From Hyphomonadaceae bacterium UBA7672 (GTDB taxonomy: Bacteria > Pseudomonadota > Alphaproteobacteria > Caulobacterales > Hyphomonadaceae), in the NCBI GenBank assembly GCA_002483135.1, contig DLHI01000024.1:146883-210882 (forward strand): 64,000 bases of DNA, given 5' to 3'. Below are positions 31,017 through 40,627 of the stretch, piece by piece. The translations under genes were made by a program, and so were the position numbers. How positions within the stretch are numbered: the stretch's first letter is position 1; the number at the start of each line of letters is the position of its first letter. The notes beneath the pieces are model-generated. The model had not been told where the DNA came from, searched no databases, and worked only from the letters and a program-made list of their open reading frames with translations.

Positions 31017-32487
31017 CTGGATCCTGATCGCGGACGACCTGCGCGACCTCGCCGCCCTCGGCGCGCCATTCCGCATGATGACCACGCGCGACTATGTGCT
31101 TCAGCCAAAACTCATGTCCGGCTCGCGCCCGAAAATCATCAACCTCGCGCGCAGTTACAATTACCAGACCGACGGCTATTACGCCTCGCTCCTGGCCGAG
31201 GCGCGCGGCCATCGCGTCGTCCCCACCGTCGAAACCCTGCTCGACCTCTACGACCGCGACATCCCTGACGACACCGCCTCCATCCTTGAGGAACTCCTCG
31301 ACAAGGCCGTCGCCAAGGAACCCGCCAGCCCCGCGCCAGAGCGTCTCGTGGTGTGCTTCGGCGAAGTCGAGGACGAACGCTTCCGCAAGTTTGGCCGCCA
31401 GCTGTTTGACTGGTACCGGGCGCCCGTCGTCACGGTCACCACCATGCCTAACGGCGCGCCCGGCCCCAACGGCTCGGGAAAAGTGAAGATCAAGCGCATC
31501 CGCATCACGCCCTTCACCCGCCTCGAAGACGACGAACTCGACTTCTTCGTGAAAAGCCTCACCGCCTACACCGAACGTTCGTGGAAAAGCCCCAAGGCGC
31601 GGATCATTCCCAAATGGTCCATCGCCGTGCTGCACGATCCCAACGAAGCCCTCGCCCCTTCCAACGTCGAAAGCCTGAAACACTGGGCCCGCCTCGCTGA
31701 AAAAGAAGGCGTCGAGATCGAGCCGATCACGAAACGCGACTTCAACCGCCTCTCGGAATTCGACGCGCTGATGATCCGCGAGACCACCTCGATCAAGAAC
31801 CACACCTATCGCTTCGCCCGCAAAGCCGTCGCCGAAGGCATGCCGGTCATCGACGACCCCATCTCGATGATCCGCTGCACCAACAAGGTCTATCTCTGGG
31901 AACGTCTGCAGGGCGCGGGCCTGCCCGCACCCGAGACCATGATCATCCAGGACAAGACGGATCTCGAGGAAGTCGCCGACAAGCTCAATTTCCCCGTCGT
32001 CCTCAAAATTCCCGACGGCTCCTTCTCGCGCGGCATTCGCAAGGCCTCGTCCATGCAGGAACTGCGCGAGATCGTGAAGGCCTTCCTCGAAGACTCAGAC
32101 CTCTGCATCGCCCAGAAATTCGTGCCCACCGAGTTCGATTGGCGTGTCGGCGTGCTCGACAAGCGGCCGCTCTTCGTCTGCCAGTACATGATGGCGCGCG
32201 GCCACTGGCAGATCATCAAGCACCAGGAAGGCGCCGCCTCCGTTGAAGGCGGCCACAAGGCCATCCCCGTCGCCGAAGCTCCCGCTGACGTCGTCGACGT
32301 CGCCGTCCGCGCCGCCAACCTCATCGGCGATGGCTTCTACGGCGTCGATCTAAAATCCGGCCCCGATGGCCCCATGGTCATCGAAGTCAACGACAACCCC
32401 AACCTCGATCACGGCGTCGAAGACGAGGCCGACCGCCAGGTCTGGAGTCGCCTCACCGAATGGTTCGTGAAACGCTTGAACGCCTGA
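31006..32487 (+). CDS. RimK-like ATP-grasp ligase with RLAN domain
   Basis: A 493-residue protein starting at TTG 31006, overlapping the GNAT stop by 11 nt. The N-terminal RLAN-type part (about 1-190) has KIINLARSYNYQTDGYYASLLAEARGHRVVPTV. The C-terminal ATP-grasp (about 240-490) has IRETTSIKNHTYRFARKA, INDPISM-like DDPISMIRCTNK, LNFPVVLKIPDGSFSRGI (ATP Lys), KFVPTEFDWRVGVL and VIEVNDNPNLDHGVED, holding the Mg ligands. RimK relatives add glutamates to proteins or form peptides; the target here is unknown. A GNAT partner precedes it. Confidence 0.9.
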   Translation: MTYDWILIADDLRDLAALGAPFRMMTTRDYVLQPKLMSGSRPKIINLARSYNYQTDGYYASLLAEARGHRVVPTVETLLDLYDRDIPDDTASILEELLDKAVAKEPASPAPERLVVCFGEVEDERFRKFGRQLFDWYRAPVVTVTTMPNGAPGPNGSGKVKIKRIRITPFTRLEDDELDFFVKSLTAYTERSWKSPKARIIPKWSIAVLHDPNEALAPSNVESLKHWARLAEKEGVEIEPITKRDFNRLSEFDALMIRETTSIKNHTYRFARKAVAEGMPVIDDPISMIRCTNKVYLWERLQGAGLPAPETMIIQDKTDLEEVADKLNFPVVLKIPDGSFSRGIRKASSMQELREIVKAFLEDSDLCIAQKFVPTEFDWRVGVLDKRPLFVCQYMMARGHWQIIKHQEGAASVEGGHKAIPVAEAPADVVDVAVRAANLIGDGFYGVDLKSGPDGPMVIEVNDNPNLDHGVEDEADRQVWSRLTEWFVKRLNA

Positions 32488-32586
32488 GCCGGGCCGCCAA
32501 CGCACCCCTATCCCCCACACTTCCACCGACCGTTTCAGCCCGATTTTAACGCCTCCATGCGACGGTCCCGAGTTCAGGGGCGTCGC

Positions 32587-32949
32587 GTGAAACCAAATCT
32601 TCTCCATGTTCGCATCTTCGTCGGCTTCGGCTTCATCACGCTGATCGTGCTGTTGCTTGGCCCGTTCCAGGGCCTCGAGGGCAAGCTCGGCCTGTCGGAC
32701 AAGACGGCCCACGCCGCCGCGTTTTATGTCCTCAGCCTCGGCCTCTTCGCCTCGCTCCCCCGCATCCGCCGGACCGACCTCGCCTTTGGCGTCGCAGCCT
32801 TCGCCGCCGCCACCGAAGTTGCGCAGACCTTCACCGGCCGCTCGGGCTCGTTCGAGGATTTCGGCGCCGACGCCGCTGGCATCGCAATCGCCGTCCTTCC
32901 CGCCATGGTCGAACGCCTGCGCTACGCCCTGCGCGCCGCCGAAGGCTGA
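32587..32949 (+). CDS. VanZ-like membrane protein
   Basis: A 120-residue protein. GTG 32587 has AGGGG about 7 nt upstream; an ATG at 32557 would add ten basic residues. Four membrane segments with LSDKTAHAAAFYVLSLGLFASLP and FAAATEVAQTFTGRSGSFEDFGADAAGIAIAV match the VanZ family (SDK..H...F and E..Q...R...D...D..G). It is related in layout to the VanZ-like gene at 30011 but not a close copy. It is convergent with the peptidase gene, 4 nt apart. Confidence 0.84.
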   Translation: MKPNLLHVRIFVGFGFITLIVLLLGPFQGLEGKLGLSDKTAHAAAFYVLSLGLFASLPRIRRTDLAFGVAAFAAATEVAQTFTGRSGSFEDFGADAAGIAIAVLPAMVERLRYALRAAEG

Positions 32950-32953
32950 GCCG

Positions 32954-34522
32954 TCACTTCGGCGCCCACTGACTCCCGGCTACGAACCCCGGCCTCACCG
33001 GATCGTTCGCGACGTCCCCGGTCAGCCGATAGAAGAACAGGTTCATATCCCGCGCCGCGCCCCAATCGAGCGGCTGTCCCATATCGTCCTGGGGCCGGTG
33101 ATACCGGCTCTGATACCATTCGCGATACCGCGCCTCGGCATCCGTGCCCGGATCGAACCCGAACACGAAGTTCACGGCAGGTATGCCCATGCGCAGGAAG
33201 GGAAAGTGATCCGTCCGCTGATTGAGGTTCCGCTCCGGCTCCATGTCGCGCCGCAGCTCGATCCCCATACCCGCCGCTACACGCCGCGCATTCGTCGCCA
33301 GCGTCGTGTCATCAATTCCGTGCATGGTGAGGATCTTCAGCGGGAACAACGGCCGCAACTGATCAAGATTGATCACCGCCGCAATCTTCTCCTTTGGCAC
33401 GGTCAGATGCGACGAATAATAGTACGACCCGAGCAGCCCTTTCTCCTCGCCGGTATAGGCCGCGAACAGCACGCTGCGCTTGAACCCCGCGCCCGCCTGC
33501 CGCTCTGCCAGCCGGATCAGGCTCGCCACATAGGCCGCATCGTCAAACGCGCCATTGTAAAGCGCGTCGCCATTCACCGGCTCGCCATAGCCATATCCAT
33601 CCAGGTGCGCCGAAACGAGCACGATCTCGTCCTTCAACACCGGATCAGTCCCCGGCAACATCGCCAGCACATTGTCCGACTGAAGCTCGCGCTGCGAAAT
33701 CGCGAACGTGGCATACAGCGACGCGGGAATGTCAAAGCTGGGCAGGTGCTGCGAAGCCGCTCCGGCTTTCAGAAGCTCGTCCGCATTCTGCCCCGATCCG
33801 GCGATCACTTCATCCAGCGCATCAGCCGCCAGCCGCATCACCACCACGCCCGCATGCGCCGGCGGCGGCGCATCGCGGAATGTGATTGCGCGCGCATACG
33901 CCTCGGGCCAGCGCGAAGGTTCGATGGTGAACCCCGGATCATCCACATTGATGATCCCCACAGCCCCTGCCTTGGCCACCGCCTCGAGCCGCTGCGCCCC
34001 GGTCGTCATGCCGGCCCGTCGTGCGCCAAAACAGATGACGATTGCGTTCTGAACCCGAGTCATATCCTCCGGTCTGCAATACCCTCGAAAGACCATCTCA
34101 GCACGGAGCTCGCGCGGAAGCGAAGATGTCGGCCGCACTGTGATGTCGTGAAGAAAGTCGAGCTCCCGGATCGTCTTTACAAACACCAGTTCGTCATCTT
34201 GCTTAGCCTCCCCGAGATCGCTCAGGATTGTGAATCGCGTCCCCTCCTTCTCGACGCGCACTTCCTGCAGCAACAACGCCTGGCGATACCCGCCATTCTC
34301 TCCGGCCGGCTTCAACCCAGCCGCACGAAACCGCGCCTCGACATAATCCGCCGCGCGGTCATACCCCGCCGAGCCCGTATCGCGCCCCTCCATTGCATCG
34401 CTGGAAAGATCGCCCGTGATGCTCCACCACGCGACCGTATCAGCATCCGTCCCCGCGGGCGGCGCCGGCACGCTCGAACAGGCGCCGACCAACACAGCCG
34501 CCGCAACCATCAACCGCTTCAT
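32954..34522 (-). CDS. Lipoprotein M28-family zinc peptidase
   Basis: A 522-residue protein. ATG 34522 has GAGGGGAAAGCC before it and begins MKRLMVAAAVLVGACSS, a lipoprotein signal with lipobox VGAC (Cys 15). A PA-like insert is likely at about 150-280 (CFGARRAGMTTGAQRLEAVAKAGAVGIINVDDPG). Zinc ligands of M28: HLDGYG, GAFDDAAYVASL, TGEEKGLLGSYYY, then NLDQL, and a later TDHFPFLRMGIP. It would cut peptides at the N-terminus in the periplasm or at the surface. Lengths and motifs fit Gly-X carboxypeptidase/aminopeptidase relatives. Confidence 0.92.
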   Translation of the reverse strand: MKRLMVAAAVLVGACSSVPAPPAGTDADTVAWWSITGDLSSDAMEGRDTGSAGYDRAADYVEARFRAAGLKPAGENGGYRQALLLQEVRVEKEGTRFTILSDLGEAKQDDELVFVKTIRELDFLHDITVRPTSSLPRELRAEMVFRGYCRPEDMTRVQNAIVICFGARRAGMTTGAQRLEAVAKAGAVGIINVDDPGFTIEPSRWPEAYARAITFRDAPPPAHAGVVVMRLAADALDEVIAGSGQNADELLKAGAASQHLPSFDIPASLYATFAISQRELQSDNVLAMLPGTDPVLKDEIVLVSAHLDGYGYGEPVNGDALYNGAFDDAAYVASLIRLAERQAGAGFKRSVLFAAYTGEEKGLLGSYYYSSHLTVPKEKIAAVINLDQLRPLFPLKILTMHGIDDTTLATNARRVAAGMGIELRRDMEPERNLNQRTDHFPFLRMGIPAVNFVFGFDPGTDAEARYREWYQSRYHRPQDDMGQPLDWGAARDMNLFFYRLTGDVANDPVRPGFVAGSQWAPK

Positions 34523-34532
34523 GGCTTTCCCC

Positions 34533-36014
34533 TCAGAACAGATTGCCCTGATCATCCTCGTCGCGAACCCGCTTGCGAATGCGCGGCCGCACCTTCTCGG
34601 GACCGCCGGGCGCCTGCCCGGCATCGCCGCCGCGAGGCGGCGCACTCGCGCCCGCCACCGCATCCCGCTCCCCATCCGCAAACCTCAGCCGCAGCTTGTC
34701 CCCATCCGCCAGCGACCCAGCCGACCGCACCAGCCTGCCATCGCTGCGCGTCACCAGCGCAAACCCGCGCGCCAGGACGCGCTGATGCGAGACCGACTCC
34801 AGCACACGCGCCTGCCCCGCAAGCGCCTCGCGCAGCCGTCGTATCCGCCGCTCCATCGCCGGCTTCAACCGCGCCGACACGCGCGCAACCTCGCTGCGCT
34901 TGCCCGCAATCTCCCGCCGCAAGGCCGCCGGCCGCAACCCGCCGCCGGCTTGATCAAACCGCGCCCGCTTGCGCGCAAGCATCCGCGACAGCGACCCGCC
35001 AAATCTCTGCGCCGCCATGTCCAGCCGCTGCCTTGGCCCCTGCAGCAGCGCATCCAGCTTCGGCAAACGCCCACTCGCCGACCGCAGCTCCAGCTTCCGC
35101 TTCTCCAGCGTGCCCACCAGCCTTCGCGACAACCTCCCGCCCAACGTCTCCACCTGCGCCATCAACTCTGCGCGTACCGGCAGCGCCATCTCCGCCGCCC
35201 CCGTCGGCGTCGGCGCACGCCGGTCCGATGCGTAGTCGATCAGCGTCATGTCCGTCTCGTGCCCCACAGCGGAGATCAGCGGGATGACGCTGTCCGCCGT
35301 CGCGCGCACCACGCGCTCCTCGTTGAACGGCCAAAGGTCCTCGATCGACCCGCCGCCCCGCGCCACGATGATCACATCGGGCCGCGGAATGGCCCCGCCA
35401 GGCTTCAGCGCATTGAATCCCCGAATGCCCGCTTCCACTTCAGCAGCGGCGCGCTCGCCCTGCACCAGCGCCGGCCAGATGATCACATGAACCGGAAAGC
35501 GATCCCGCACGCGATGAAGAATGTCGCGGATCACCGCCCCCGTCGGACTCGTCACCACGCCGATCACGGCGGGCAGGAACGGGATCGCTTTCTTGCGCTC
35601 CTGCGCAAACAGACCTTCCGCCGCCAGCTTCTTCTTGCGCTCCTCCAGCAGCTGCATCAGCGCGCCAAGCCCCGCCGGCCGCATCCGCTCCGCAATCATC
35701 TGGTAGTTGGACCGCCCCGGATAAGTCGACAGCCGCCCCTCGGCCACAACCTCCAGCCCCTCTTCGGGATTGAACGGAAGCTTCGCCGCGCTGCCCTTCC
35801 ACATGACGGTGTTGAGCGTCGCGCCCTCATCCTTGATGTCGAAATACAGGTGGCCAGATTTGGCCAGCACCACCCGCCCCAACTCCCCGCGCACGCGCAC
35901 GAAGGCGAAATTCTCCTCCACCGTACGCTTGAGGTGCCCCGCCAGCTCGGAGACCGTCATCTCCGGCGAGTTGGATCCCGGCTGTTCCGGCTGCGATTCG
36001 AGTCTCTCATCCAT
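34533..36014 (-). CDS. xseA: Exodeoxyribonuclease VII large subunit
   Basis: A 493-residue protein. The N-terminal OB fold (about 18-115) has TVSELAGHLKRTVEENFAFVRVRGEL and GHLYFDIKDEGATLNTVMW. The catalytic middle has GLFAQERKKAIPFLP, IGVVTSPTGAVIRDILHRVRDRFP, DVIIVARGGGSIEDLWPFNEE and PLISAVGHETDMTLIDYASDRRAPTPTGAAE. A long Arg/Leu-rich coiled region leads to the C-terminal domain with RGFALVTRSDGRLVRS. With XseB it digests single-stranded DNA from both ends. xseB is not in this window. The length is normal with a charged extra tail. Confidence 0.96.
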   Translation of the reverse strand: MDERLESQPEQPGSNSPEMTVSELAGHLKRTVEENFAFVRVRGELGRVVLAKSGHLYFDIKDEGATLNTVMWKGSAAKLPFNPEEGLEVVAEGRLSTYPGRSNYQMIAERMRPAGLGALMQLLEERKKKLAAEGLFAQERKKAIPFLPAVIGVVTSPTGAVIRDILHRVRDRFPVHVIIWPALVQGERAAAEVEAGIRGFNALKPGGAIPRPDVIIVARGGGSIEDLWPFNEERVVRATADSVIPLISAVGHETDMTLIDYASDRRAPTPTGAAEMALPVRAELMAQVETLGGRLSRRLVGTLEKRKLELRSASGRLPKLDALLQGPRQRLDMAAQRFGGSLSRMLARKRARFDQAGGGLRPAALRREIAGKRSEVARVSARLKPAMERRIRRLREALAGQARVLESVSHQRVLARGFALVTRSDGRLVRSAGSLADGDKLRLRFADGERDAVAGASAPPRGGDAGQAPGGPEKVRPRIRKRVRDEDDQGNLF

Positions 36015-36185
36015 TGGCGAACTATAGCGACCCGGTTGAAGACGTCAGGCGCTGCGTCATGGGGCAGTCCGATTGTCCACCGTTCACCGTATCGTCATTG
36101 TCACAGGGTTTGGCTGTCGACCAAAGCACATTACAGGGTCGTAACTCCGCCTTCTGGCCGCCAGATTTCCCGGACCTTGTGCAGC

Positions 36186-38303
36186 ATGACCAGACCCGCC
36201 ACCCGCCAGACTCACAATTCACGATCCCTGCGGGCCGGCGCGCTTGGCCTTCTGGCTGGCCTGGCAAGCGCACCCGCCGCCCTGGCGGCCCCGAAAGAAG
36301 ACGTTGCGGAAGCCCCGGCCATACAGGTCTTCGAGCCGGCCTATTACACCGCCTTCGCTCCCCGATCCGCGCTCGACATGGTCGACCAGACTCCCGGCTT
36401 CGCGATCAAGGAAAATGGCGGCAAGCGCGGCATGGGCGCGGGCGAAGCCAATGTCCTGATCGACAGCCGCCGCATCCCCGTCAAGTCCATGACCGTGCGC
36501 GAGGCGCTGAGCCGTATCGGCGCCGACCGGGTCGTCCGCATCGAGATCACCGACGGCGCCCGCCTCGATGTTCCCGGCCTTAGTGGCCAGGTCATCAATG
36601 TGATCACGCGTCCGGCCGAAATGAGCAGACGCTGGGAGTGGAATCCCGAGGTCAGCGCAGGCAGCTCCCCCCGGCTGGAGCGCGGACGCATTATCGTCGG
36701 CGGCAATCTCCAGGACTGGGAATACAATATCGGCCTGTCGTCCTATGCGTGGAGCGACCGCTCCACCGGCCCCGAGACACTCGTCAACGGCGCAGGCCAA
36801 CCGATCGAATTGCGCGACGAGGTCGAACGCTGGAACGGCCGCCGGCACGAAGTCTCGGCCGCCTTCTCGAACGAGGGTCTCTCCGGGACAATCTCGAACC
36901 TCGGCCTGCTGTATGCAGTCAACAAGGATGGGCGCAACGAGCTGTCATGGCGTTCCGGCCTTGTGTCTGAAGATCACCTGCGCACTTATGACTTCGGCAG
37001 TGATGGCGAAAACATCAAATTCAACGCCGATCATGAATTCGCCTTCGGCTCGGGTCGTCTCAAGCTCATCGGCCTTTCGGCAAACTCGTCCAGCACGCCG
37101 ACAACGCTCACCACGATCTCCAGCCTCGCCGGAGGCCCGCCATCCGGCGCTCGCGTGCATGTCGACAAGTCAGCAGCCGAAACCATCCTGCGCAGCGAGT
37201 ACGCGTGGAACGATGGCGACGCCGACTGGCAGATGGCCATCGAAGGTACGATCAACGAACTCGACACGGCCACGGAGTACACGGCGCTTTCGAACGGGAT
37301 CTATACCGATATCCCGCTTTCCGGCGGCACCTCCCACGTCGAGGAACGCCGCACCGAAGCAGCCCTCATTCATGGCCGCGACATCGGCGGCGGCGTCTTC
37401 ATGCAGGCCGTGTTTGGCGCCGAATACTCCGAAATTTCGCAATCCGGCGCGAATGGCCGGGCTCGCGAATTCGTTCGCCCCAAGGGCTCGCTCGCACTCT
37501 CCTGGTCTCCGCTCGCGGACTGGAGCGCCAACCTTCGCCTCGAACGCTCGGTCGGTCAGCTCGATTTCAGCGACTTCATCTCGTCCGTGAATCTCGCCGA
37601 CGAGAGCGGACAGCAGCAGAGTGGTAATCCGGAAATCGTGCCCGAACAGAGCTGGGATCTCGCATTGGAAGCCAATGGCGAAGTCAGCGGCCTCGGCCCG
37701 GTGCGCCTTAAGCTCTACGGTCGACAGATCGAGGATGTGAATTCTTCACTGGTATTCGGGCGAACCGTGAACGGCGACGGATCCATCACCGTGTTCGAGG
37801 GCCCCGGCAATCTCGAAAGCGCTGTCAGTTATGGCATCGACATTTCGGGCACGCTGGCCACCGGCGACCTTGGCGTTCCCGGCGGCAAGATCGACTGGAG
37901 CGCATCGCTGCGCGACAGCAAGGTCGAGGATGGCGTAACGGGTGAAGGCCGCGCTCTCTCCGGCACACGGCATTCGCACTACAGCGTCAACTTCCGGCAG
38001 GACCTTCCCGGCACGCCCTGGGCCTGGGGCGTCGGCTACCAGGACAGCAGCAATTCGCCGGGCTATGGCGTCACGCAGATGACCTATCGCTGGGACTCCT
38101 CCGGCAGCGTCGGCGCCTTCGTCCAGCACAAGGACATCATCGGGATGAACGCTCGTCTCAGCGTGTCCAACCTGCTCGATACCGACGAGCGCTTCCTGCG
38201 CGTCGCCCACGCCGGCACACTTGCGGATCCGATCGCCTTCGCTGAAGACCGAACGCGCACACGCGGCCTGCAGGTCGGCGTCAACCTCTCGGGAACATTC
38301 TAG
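36186..38303 (+). CDS. TonB-dependent receptor-type outer membrane protein
   Basis: A 705-residue protein from ATG 36186; the open frame continues far upstream by chance over xseA and is not coding there. A signal peptide (RAGALGLLAGLASAPAALA) is followed by a plug with LDMVDQTPGFAIKEN, GAGEANVLIDSRRIPVKSM and EALSRIGADRVVRIEITDG. GQVINVITRP ends the plug. The rest is a beta-barrel with alternating strands and a C-terminal Phe (LQVGVNLSGTF). The substrate is unknown. It is divergent from xseA; the 171-bp gap holds the promoter. It overlaps the convergent next gene by 4 nt. Confidence 0.9.
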   Translation: MTRPATRQTHNSRSLRAGALGLLAGLASAPAALAAPKEDVAEAPAIQVFEPAYYTAFAPRSALDMVDQTPGFAIKENGGKRGMGAGEANVLIDSRRIPVKSMTVREALSRIGADRVVRIEITDGARLDVPGLSGQVINVITRPAEMSRRWEWNPEVSAGSSPRLERGRIIVGGNLQDWEYNIGLSSYAWSDRSTGPETLVNGAGQPIELRDEVERWNGRRHEVSAAFSNEGLSGTISNLGLLYAVNKDGRNELSWRSGLVSEDHLRTYDFGSDGENIKFNADHEFAFGSGRLKLIGLSANSSSTPTTLTTISSLAGGPPSGARVHVDKSAAETILRSEYAWNDGDADWQMAIEGTINELDTATEYTALSNGIYTDIPLSGGTSHVEERRTEAALIHGRDIGGGVFMQAVFGAEYSEISQSGANGRAREFVRPKGSLALSWSPLADWSANLRLERSVGQLDFSDFISSVNLADESGQQQSGNPEIVPEQSWDLALEANGEVSGLGPVRLKLYGRQIEDVNSSLVFGRTVNGDGSITVFEGPGNLESAVSYGIDISGTLATGDLGVPGGKIDWSASLRDSKVEDGVTGEGRALSGTRHSHYSVNFRQDLPGTPWAWGVGYQDSSNSPGYGVTQMTYRWDSSGSVGAFVQHKDIIGMNARLSVSNLLDTDERFLRVAHAGTLADPIAFAEDRTRTRGLQVGVNLSGTF

Positions 38304-38779
38304 CGATCAATACCCAGCGCAACAGTCCGCTTCTCCGCCTCGGCTTTCGCCCCGCGCGAGGCGCGTACCAGAACGAACCTGCCGGAGAAACCGTCGGTAA
38401 AACGCCAGTCGCCGTCGATCATGGTCAGCTTCTCGTCCACGGTTCCCGAATAGTAAATCGGGTTTCGGTGAACCCCCGGCGCCAGATGATAGATTTTCGT
38501 GAACCGCACCGACAGCGCCCCGCGCGAGCCGCTGATGTCGGCCGAAAGCTCGGTCAGGTGAGGCGATCCGAACGTGGCAGGCTCCAGAGTCGTGCCCGAA
38601 ATAGTGCCACCCGAATCGATGATGTGCGCCGAAAACGGCGTCGGCCGTACCGAATGGCTGTACCAGTACTCGCCAGACCAGAGGCCGGTCAGGTCGCTTT
38701 CGCGGGAGAAGGCGCTTTTCTCGGGCACGATCCAGGCCTTGGCAAAGTCTTCAAACACGCGCGAGCCAGCCTTGTTCAA
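38300..38779 (-). CDS. Hypothetical protein with beta-rich pattern
   Basis: A 159-residue protein from ATG 38779. DLTGLWSGEYWYSH, PFSAHIIDSGGTISGTT, ELSADISGSRGALSVRFTKIY, PIYYSGTVDEKLTMIDGDWRFTDGFSGRFVLVR suggest a small lipocalin-like or jelly-roll beta barrel. There is no signal peptide or membrane segment. I do not recognise a family by name. It is divergent from purD, 65 nt away, and its stop overlaps the receptor stop. Confidence 0.7.
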   Translation of the reverse strand: MNKAGSRVFEDFAKAWIVPEKSAFSRESDLTGLWSGEYWYSHSVRPTPFSAHIIDSGGTISGTTLEPATFGSPHLTELSADISGSRGALSVRFTKIYHLAPGVHRNPIYYSGTVDEKLTMIDGDWRFTDGFSGRFVLVRASRGAKAEAEKRTVALGIDR

Positions 38780-38844
38780 TGGGTGCTGCCCGTACTAATC
38801 CGGCTGGCAATATAACGCATGATCAAGCGGTCCGGGCGAATTCG

Positions 38845-40131
38845 ATGAAAATTCTCATTGTCGGCGGCGGCGGACGCGAACACGCACTGGCTTGGCGCCT
38901 GAAGCAAAGTCCCCGGGTCACCGACATCGTCGTCGCGCCGGGCAATCCCGGGATCGCCACAGTGGCCCGCTGTGAGCCCATCGCCGCAGACAATATCGAA
39001 GGCCTTCTGGCGCTCGCCAAACTCGAACACCCCCACCTCGTCATCGTCGGCCCGGAAGTCCCGCTCGTCATGGGCCTCGCCGACAAGCTGCGCGCGATGG
39101 ACGTTCCCGTGTTTGGTCCCTCTGCTCGCGCGGCCATGCTCGAAGGCTCGAAGGGCTTCTCGAAAGACTTCATGGCGAAGTACGCCATCCCAACCGCCCG
39201 CTATCGCCGCTTCTCCACCGAGCAGGCCGCCGAGGCCAAGGCCTATCTCGATACGTTCGACGGCCCGCCCTACGTGCTGAAGGCCGATGGCCTGGCGGCA
39301 GGTAAGGGCGTGGTGATCGCCGAAACAAAGGCACAAGCCGAAGCCGAGATCGACGACATGCTCGGCGGCAAATTCGGTGCAGCCTCCGCCACCCTCGTCA
39401 TCGAGGAATTCATGCACGGCGAGGAAGCCTCCTTCTTCGCCCTCTGCGATGGCGAAACGGCCGTGGCCCTCGCCGGCGCGCAAGATCACAAGCGCGTCGG
39501 CGATGGCGACACCGGCCCCAACACCGGCGGCATGGGCGCCTATTCGCCCGCCCCCATCCTCGACCAGGCGATGCAGCAGCGCGTGATGGACGAGATCGTC
39601 ACGCCCACGGTGCTCGGCATGAAGCAGGATGGCCGCCCCTATCGCGGCGTCCTCTTCGTCGGCCTGATGATCGACGAGAAGCACGGCCCGCGCGTCGTCG
39701 AATACAATTGCCGCTTCGGCGATCCCGAATGCCAGGTGATCATGACGCGCCTCAAGGATGATCCGCTGCCGCAACTTCTCGCCTGCGCCACCGGCGGCCT
39801 TGGCGACTGCAAGCGGCTCGAGCGCTTTTCCGATCACGCCGTCAGCGTTGTCATGGCCGGCGCGGGCTATCCGGGCGAACCGAAAAAGGGCGGCGTCATC
39901 GGCGGCCTCGCCGAAGCCGGCCAAGTCCCCGGCGTCACGATCTTTCACGCCGGCACGGCGAAGAAGGGCGACGACATCGTCGCGAACGGCGGCCGCGTCC
40001 TCAACGTCACCGCCACTGCCCCGACGCTGGCCGAAGCTGTCCAGCGCGCCTACGCCGCCGTCGACCTGATCGACTGGCCCGACGGCTTCTGCCGCCGCGA
40101 TATCGCGTGGCGGGCATTGAAGCGGGACTGA
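38845..40131 (+). CDS. purD: Phosphoribosylamine-glycine ligase
   Basis: A 428-residue protein. ATG 38845 begins MKILIVGGGGREHALAWRL, the standard start; the longer frame from 38779 is not supported. ATP-grasp marks are PYVLKADGLAAGKGVVIAET, VIEEFMHGEEASFFALCDGE, DHKRVGDGDTGPNTGGMGAYSPAP, and YRGVLFVGLMI with EYNCRFGDPECQ for the metal site. It joins glycine to phosphoribosylamine, step two of purine synthesis. Length and motifs are complete; no other pur gene is nearby. Confidence 0.97.
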   Translation: MKILIVGGGGREHALAWRLKQSPRVTDIVVAPGNPGIATVARCEPIAADNIEGLLALAKLEHPHLVIVGPEVPLVMGLADKLRAMDVPVFGPSARAAMLEGSKGFSKDFMAKYAIPTARYRRFSTEQAAEAKAYLDTFDGPPYVLKADGLAAGKGVVIAETKAQAEAEIDDMLGGKFGAASATLVIEEFMHGEEASFFALCDGETAVALAGAQDHKRVGDGDTGPNTGGMGAYSPAPILDQAMQQRVMDEIVTPTVLGMKQDGRPYRGVLFVGLMIDEKHGPRVVEYNCRFGDPECQVIMTRLKDDPLPQLLACATGGLGDCKRLERFSDHAVSVVMAGAGYPGEPKKGGVIGGLAEAGQVPGVTIFHAGTAKKGDDIVANGGRVLNVTATAPTLAEAVQRAYAAVDLIDWPDGFCRRDIAWRALKRD

Positions 40132-40144
40132 TCCGGACTTGGCC

Positions 40145-40627
40145 CTACCAGACCCCGGCACACTGCCGGATCGCCCGCGCTCTCTGAACGCCGGATGGAT
40201 AGCCCGGCGCGCCCGAATGGTGGCCCTGACTGTATTCGAAATACTGCGCCGCAAAGGCGGCAACCTGCGGCCCGACAATCTGCGCGGCCCAGCAATCCGC
40301 CTCCAGCTCTTGCGCGGACGTCGCCCAGTACTGCGTCGTCCGGAACCAGTAGCCCTGCGGCGTTACGTGGCCAGAAGCATGGTGGCCACATTCATGGGCC
40401 AGCACGAATTGGGTCCACGCCGGATTGGCGAGCTGGGAGTAGTCGACCACGATTACCGGCAGACCGTTCAGAACGGTGGCCGAAGCCCCCTGCGGATTGG
40501 GCGCCAGATACACCTGTATGCCGCACATGGGCGCATAGCCGGCGGGCTGGGCCAGAGCCGGCTTGCTCGTCATAACGCTACCGGACAGCAACAACACCGA
40601 AGCAGCGCAAAGCGACTTGAACTTCAT
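40145..40627 (-). CDS. Secreted zinc-metallopeptidase-like protein (HExxH)
   Basis: A 160-residue protein. ATG 40627 has GGGGAAAA upstream and begins with a signal peptide (MKFKSLCAASVLLLSGSV, cut near ALA-QP). The zinc motif is FVLAHECGHHASGHV (HECGH, about residues 79-83), followed 30 residues later by SAQELEADCWAA, an ExxAD-type third ligand. This layout matches small M48-like or neutral zinc peptidases. It has no other domain. It would act in the periplasm; the substrate is unknown. Confidence 0.82.
   Translation of the reverse strand: MKFKSLCAASVLLLSGSVMTSKPALAQPAGYAPMCGIQVYLAPNPQGASATVLNGLPVIVVDYSQLANPAWTQFVLAHECGHHASGHVTPQGYWFRTTQYWATSAQELEADCWAAQIVGPQVAAFAAQYFEYSQGHHSGAPGYPSGVQRARAIRQCAGVW

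Noticed and set aside
32657..35287. An 876-residue plus-strand frame
   Set aside because: It is antisense to the M28 peptidase and xseA, low-complexity at its end, and has no domain.
34416..36185. N-terminal extension of the 36186 receptor frame
   Set aside because: The frame is open by chance over antisense xseA; the signal peptide starts at 36186.
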